Assembly: GCF_001426685.1 (NCBI RefSeq)
Contig: NZ_LMFB01000020.1
Location: 122,496-186,495 of the forward strand
Length of the DNA: 64,000 bases
From: Rhizobium sp. Root483D2
GTDB lineage: Bacteria; Pseudomonadota; Alphaproteobacteria; Rhizobiales; Rhizobiaceae
Direction of reading: 5' to 3'
The notes below the pieces were generated by a model. That model was given only the letters and a program-made list of their open reading frames with translations, was not told the DNA's origin and did no database searches. Positions 62,130 to 64,000 of this stretch are shown piece after piece. The first letter of the stretch is position 1; the number at the start of each line of letters is the position of its first letter. Position numbers and translations under genes: made by a program.

Positions 62130-63440
62130 ATGAACTTGAAAACTTTCCTGCTGGGCACGTGCTCGGCAATCGGCATCGCGGGTTTCGCACAGGCAGAAAC
62201 CCTCACCATTGCCACGGTGAACAATGGCGACATGGTCCGCATGCAGACGCTGACGGACGATTTCACCAAAGCCAATCCCGACATTCAGCTCGAATGGGTC
62301 ACCCTTGAAGAAAACGTGCTGCGCGAACGCGTCACCACGGATATCGCCACCAAGGGCGGCCAGTACGACGTTCTGACGATCGGTACCTACGAAGTTCCGA
62401 TCTGGGCCAAGCAGGGCTGGCTGCTGCCGCTCGACAAGCTCGGCACCGATTATGACGTCGATGACCTGCTTCCGGCCATCCGCTCCGGTCTGACCATGGA
62501 CGACAAGCTCTATGCGGCTCCGTTCTACGGCGAAAGCTCGATGGTCATGTACCGCAAGGACCTGATCGAAAAGGCTGGCTTGACCATGCCGGATGCTCCG
62601 ACCTGGGAGTTCATCGGTGAGGCGGCCCGCAAGATGACCGACCGTGCGGCCGGCATCAACGGCATCTGCCTTCGCGGCAAGGCCGGCTGGGGCGAGAACA
62701 TGGCGTTCCTGACCGCCACGTCCAACGCTTTTGGCGCCCGCTGGTTTGACGAAAACTGGAAGCCCCAGTTCGATCAGCCGGAATGGAAGGCAACGCTCGA
62801 CATGTATGTCAAGCTGATGAACGATGCGGGCCCGCAGGGCGCCTCGTCCAACGGCTTCAACGAAAACCTGGCACTGTTCCAGCAGGGCAAGTGCGGCATG
62901 TGGATCGATGCCACGGTGGCAGCGTCCTTCGTGACCAACCCGAAGGATTCCACCGTTGCCGACAAGGTCGGTTTCGCTCTGGCGCCCGACACGGGTCTTG
63001 GCAAGCGCGGCAACTGGCTGTGGGCCTGGAACCTGGCCATCCCGGCAGGCACCCAGAAAGCGGAAGCGGCCGAGAAGTTCGTGTCCTGGGCAACCAGCAA
63101 GCACTATCTCGACATCGTTGCGGCCAAGGAAGGCTGGGCCAACGTTCCTCCGGGCACGCGCACCTCGCTCTACAATAATCCCGAGTATCAGAAGGCGGCT
63201 CCGTTCGCCAAGATGACCCTCGAGAGCATCAATGCCGCCGATCCGAAGAACCCGTCCGTAAAGCCCGTGCCTTACGTCGGTGTTCAGTTCGTCGCCATCC
63301 CGGAATTCCAGGGTCTTGGCACGACGGTCGGCCAGCTGTTCTCGGCAGCTCTTGCCGGTCAGATGACGGTTGACGATGCGCTGGCCCAGGCACAGCAGGT
63401 CACCACCCGCGAAATGACGCGCGGCGGTTACATCAAGTAG
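62130..63440 (+). CDS. smoE: Sorbitol/mannitol ABC transporter substrate-binding protein
   Basis: 436 residues, periplasmic. Signal MNLKTFLLGTCSAIGIAGFAQA, then ETLTIATVNNGDMVRMQTL and the family 1 binding-protein fold. GTYEVPIWAKQGWLLPLD, GESSMVMYRKDLIEKAGL and AGTQKAEAAEKFVSWATSK are typical of SmoE-type polyol binders. GGGAGGAAG precedes the start. Followed by two terminator-like hairpins before smoF, which would reduce permease expression relative to the binding protein. Confidence 0.9.
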   Translation: MNLKTFLLGTCSAIGIAGFAQAETLTIATVNNGDMVRMQTLTDDFTKANPDIQLEWVTLEENVLRERVTTDIATKGGQYDVLTIGTYEVPIWAKQGWLLPLDKLGTDYDVDDLLPAIRSGLTMDDKLYAAPFYGESSMVMYRKDLIEKAGLTMPDAPTWEFIGEAARKMTDRAAGINGICLRGKAGWGENMAFLTATSNAFGARWFDENWKPQFDQPEWKATLDMYVKLMNDAGPQGASSNGFNENLALFQQGKCGMWIDATVAASFVTNPKDSTVADKVGFALAPDTGLGKRGNWLWAWNLAIPAGTQKAEAAEKFVSWATSKHYLDIVAAKEGWANVPPGTRTSLYNNPEYQKAAPFAKMTLESINAADPKNPSVKPVPYVGVQFVAIPEFQGLGTTVGQLFSAALAGQMTVDDALAQAQQVTTREMTRGGYIK

Positions 63441-63457
63441 GTTCCTTCCCAAGGACA

Positions 63458-63493
63458 GGCGGCCCGGACTACCATCCGGGTTGCCACTTTTTA
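63458..63493 (+). terminator. First terminator-like hairpin after smoE
   Basis: GGCGGCCCGG (63458-63467) pairs with CCGGGTTGCC (63476-63485), two G-U pairs included, followed by ACTTTTT. It is a likely partial terminator 17 bases after the smoE stop. Confidence 0.75.
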
Positions 63494-63549
63494 CCTGACG
63501 CCAGACATGGTGAAGTCTATTGTCGCTGCGTCTGACGTCAGGCTTTTTT
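63494..63549 (+). terminator. Second terminator-like hairpin after smoE
   Basis: CCTGACGCCAGAC (63494-63506) pairs with GTCTGACGTCAGG (63530-63542) with a single wobble, then CTTTTTTC. It directly abuts the first hairpin, giving two intrinsic terminators in tandem in front of smoF. Confidence 0.75.
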
Positions 63550-63605
63550 CAAAAAGAAGACCAAGGCGGCCGGCTTGCTGCCCTCCCGGCGGGGCGGGTG
63601 CCCAT

Positions 63606-63665
63606 ACCGGCACCGCAAGGACCGGTATCGCAAGGACCGGCATTAAAAATACCGGCGTCAAAGGG
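63606..63665 (+). repeat. Four degenerate 15-bp tandem repeats upstream of smoF
   Basis: Units start at 63606, 63621, 63636 and 63651, each beginning ACCGG. The first two share ACCGGYAYCGCAAGG; the later two diverge after the first six bases. The array ends 11 bases before the smoF start and overlaps its ribosome-binding site GGGAGG. Confidence 0.75.
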
Positions 63666-63676
63666 AGGGTGTTGAA

Positions 63677-64000
63677 ATGGCTACGCAGAATACGCGCGTG
63701 CTTGCGCGCTGGATGATGGCCCCGTCGGTTGGGCTTTTGCTGATCTGGATGATCGTGCCTTTGGCGATGACGCTTTGGTTTTCGTTCCAGAACTACAATC
63801 TGCTCAATCCGGGCAATGTCAGTTTCGCTGGCCTGTTCAACTACCAGTATTTCTATTCGGATCCCGCATTTTTCCAGTCGATCTGGAACACGCTGGTCAT
63901 CGTGGTCGGCGTGCTTTTGATCACCGTCATCGGAGGCATCTCGATTGCGCTGTTGCTTGATCAGCCGATGTGGGGCCAGGGGCTGGTGCGCATCCTGGTG
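63677..64000 (+). CDS. smoF: Sorbitol/mannitol ABC transporter permease, N-terminal part
   Basis: 108 codons are visible before the window ends. The N-terminus MATQNTRVLARWMMAPS is followed by a first helix (VGLLLIWMIVPLAMTLWFSF), a periplasmic loop (NYNLLNPGNVSFAGLFNY), and a second helix (IWNTLVIVVGVLLITVIGG), the usual start of a MalF/UgpA-type permease. It pairs with smoE. GGGAGG lies upstream of ATG 63677. Confidence 0.88.
   Translation, partial: MATQNTRVLARWMMAPSVGLLLIWMIVPLAMTLWFSFQNYNLLNPGNVSFAGLFNYQYFYSDPAFFQSIWNTLVIVVGVLLITVIGGISIALLLDQPMWGQGLVRILV

Noticed and set aside
63606..63665. Short repeated units resembling a small CRISPR array.
   Set aside because: Units are 15 bp, directly adjacent without spacers, degenerate, and there are no cas genes.

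Overview
The window is GC-rich chromosomal DNA that looks like a Rhizobiaceae alphaproteobacterium (Rhizobium/Agrobacterium type). The grounds are the urt-ure superoperon with its rhizobial accessory genes, the soxBDAG order, the smo-type polyol ABC system, a CyaC-like diheme adenylate cyclase, and GC-rich palindromic intergenic repeats. Family names come from reading translated sequence and recalling families; no database search was run. No rRNA, tRNA, CRISPR array, transposase or complete prophage was seen.

Layout. 1-231: end of a receiver-domain protein. 232-738: palindromic repeat. 739-6013: RND efflux operon with two lipoprotein adaptors and one pump. 6127-8089 (minus): an isolated phage-like DUF2793 protein and cysQ. 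8389-16055: heterotetrameric sarcosine oxidase (soxBDAG) and a dimethylglycine-dehydrogenase-like flavoprotein, i.e. methylglycine/one-carbon catabolism. 16365-21977: branched-chain amino acid ABC transporter livHMGF, a small membrane protein and livJ, closed by a clear terminator. 22215-26520 (minus): a two-component system whose kinase is fused to an NCS1-type permease domain. It is divergent from 26835-41504, one long cluster holding the urea ABC transporter urtABCDE, then ureD, ureA, DUF1272, ureB, an LprI-like protein, a urease accessory protein, a VapBC-type toxin-antitoxin pair, ureC, DUF2459, a peroxiredoxin, and ureEFG. 41578-46080 (minus): a second RND pump and adaptor. 46435-60818 (mostly minus): reductive pyrimidine catabolism, consisting of preT/preA (dihydropyrimidine dehydrogenase), hydA (dihydropyrimidinase), a carbamoyl-amino-acid hydrolase, a divergent rutR-like regulator and a four-gene ABC importer. 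It is interrupted by a CyaC-like adenylate cyclase and by two DUF559 endonuclease genes that each sit against a palindromic repeat. 61023-64000: SorC-family regulator and the start of a sorbitol/mannitol ABC transporter (smoE, partial smoF).

The theme is nitrogen scavenging from small organic compounds. Urea import and hydrolysis, pyrimidine degradation (which releases ammonia and CO2), sarcosine/dimethylglycine demethylation and amino acid import lie side by side. The most striking candidates for something undescribed are: (1) the permease-fused histidine kinase with its LuxR-type partner, divergent from the urea transporter, with a perfect 16-bp palindrome in the shared promoter; (2) the DUF559 endonuclease/palindromic-repeat pairing, found twice in one operon, with the repeat apparently supplying the ribosome-binding site; (3) a toxin-antitoxin pair lodged between ureB and ureC; and (4) RutR-like boxes in both pyrimidine promoters.
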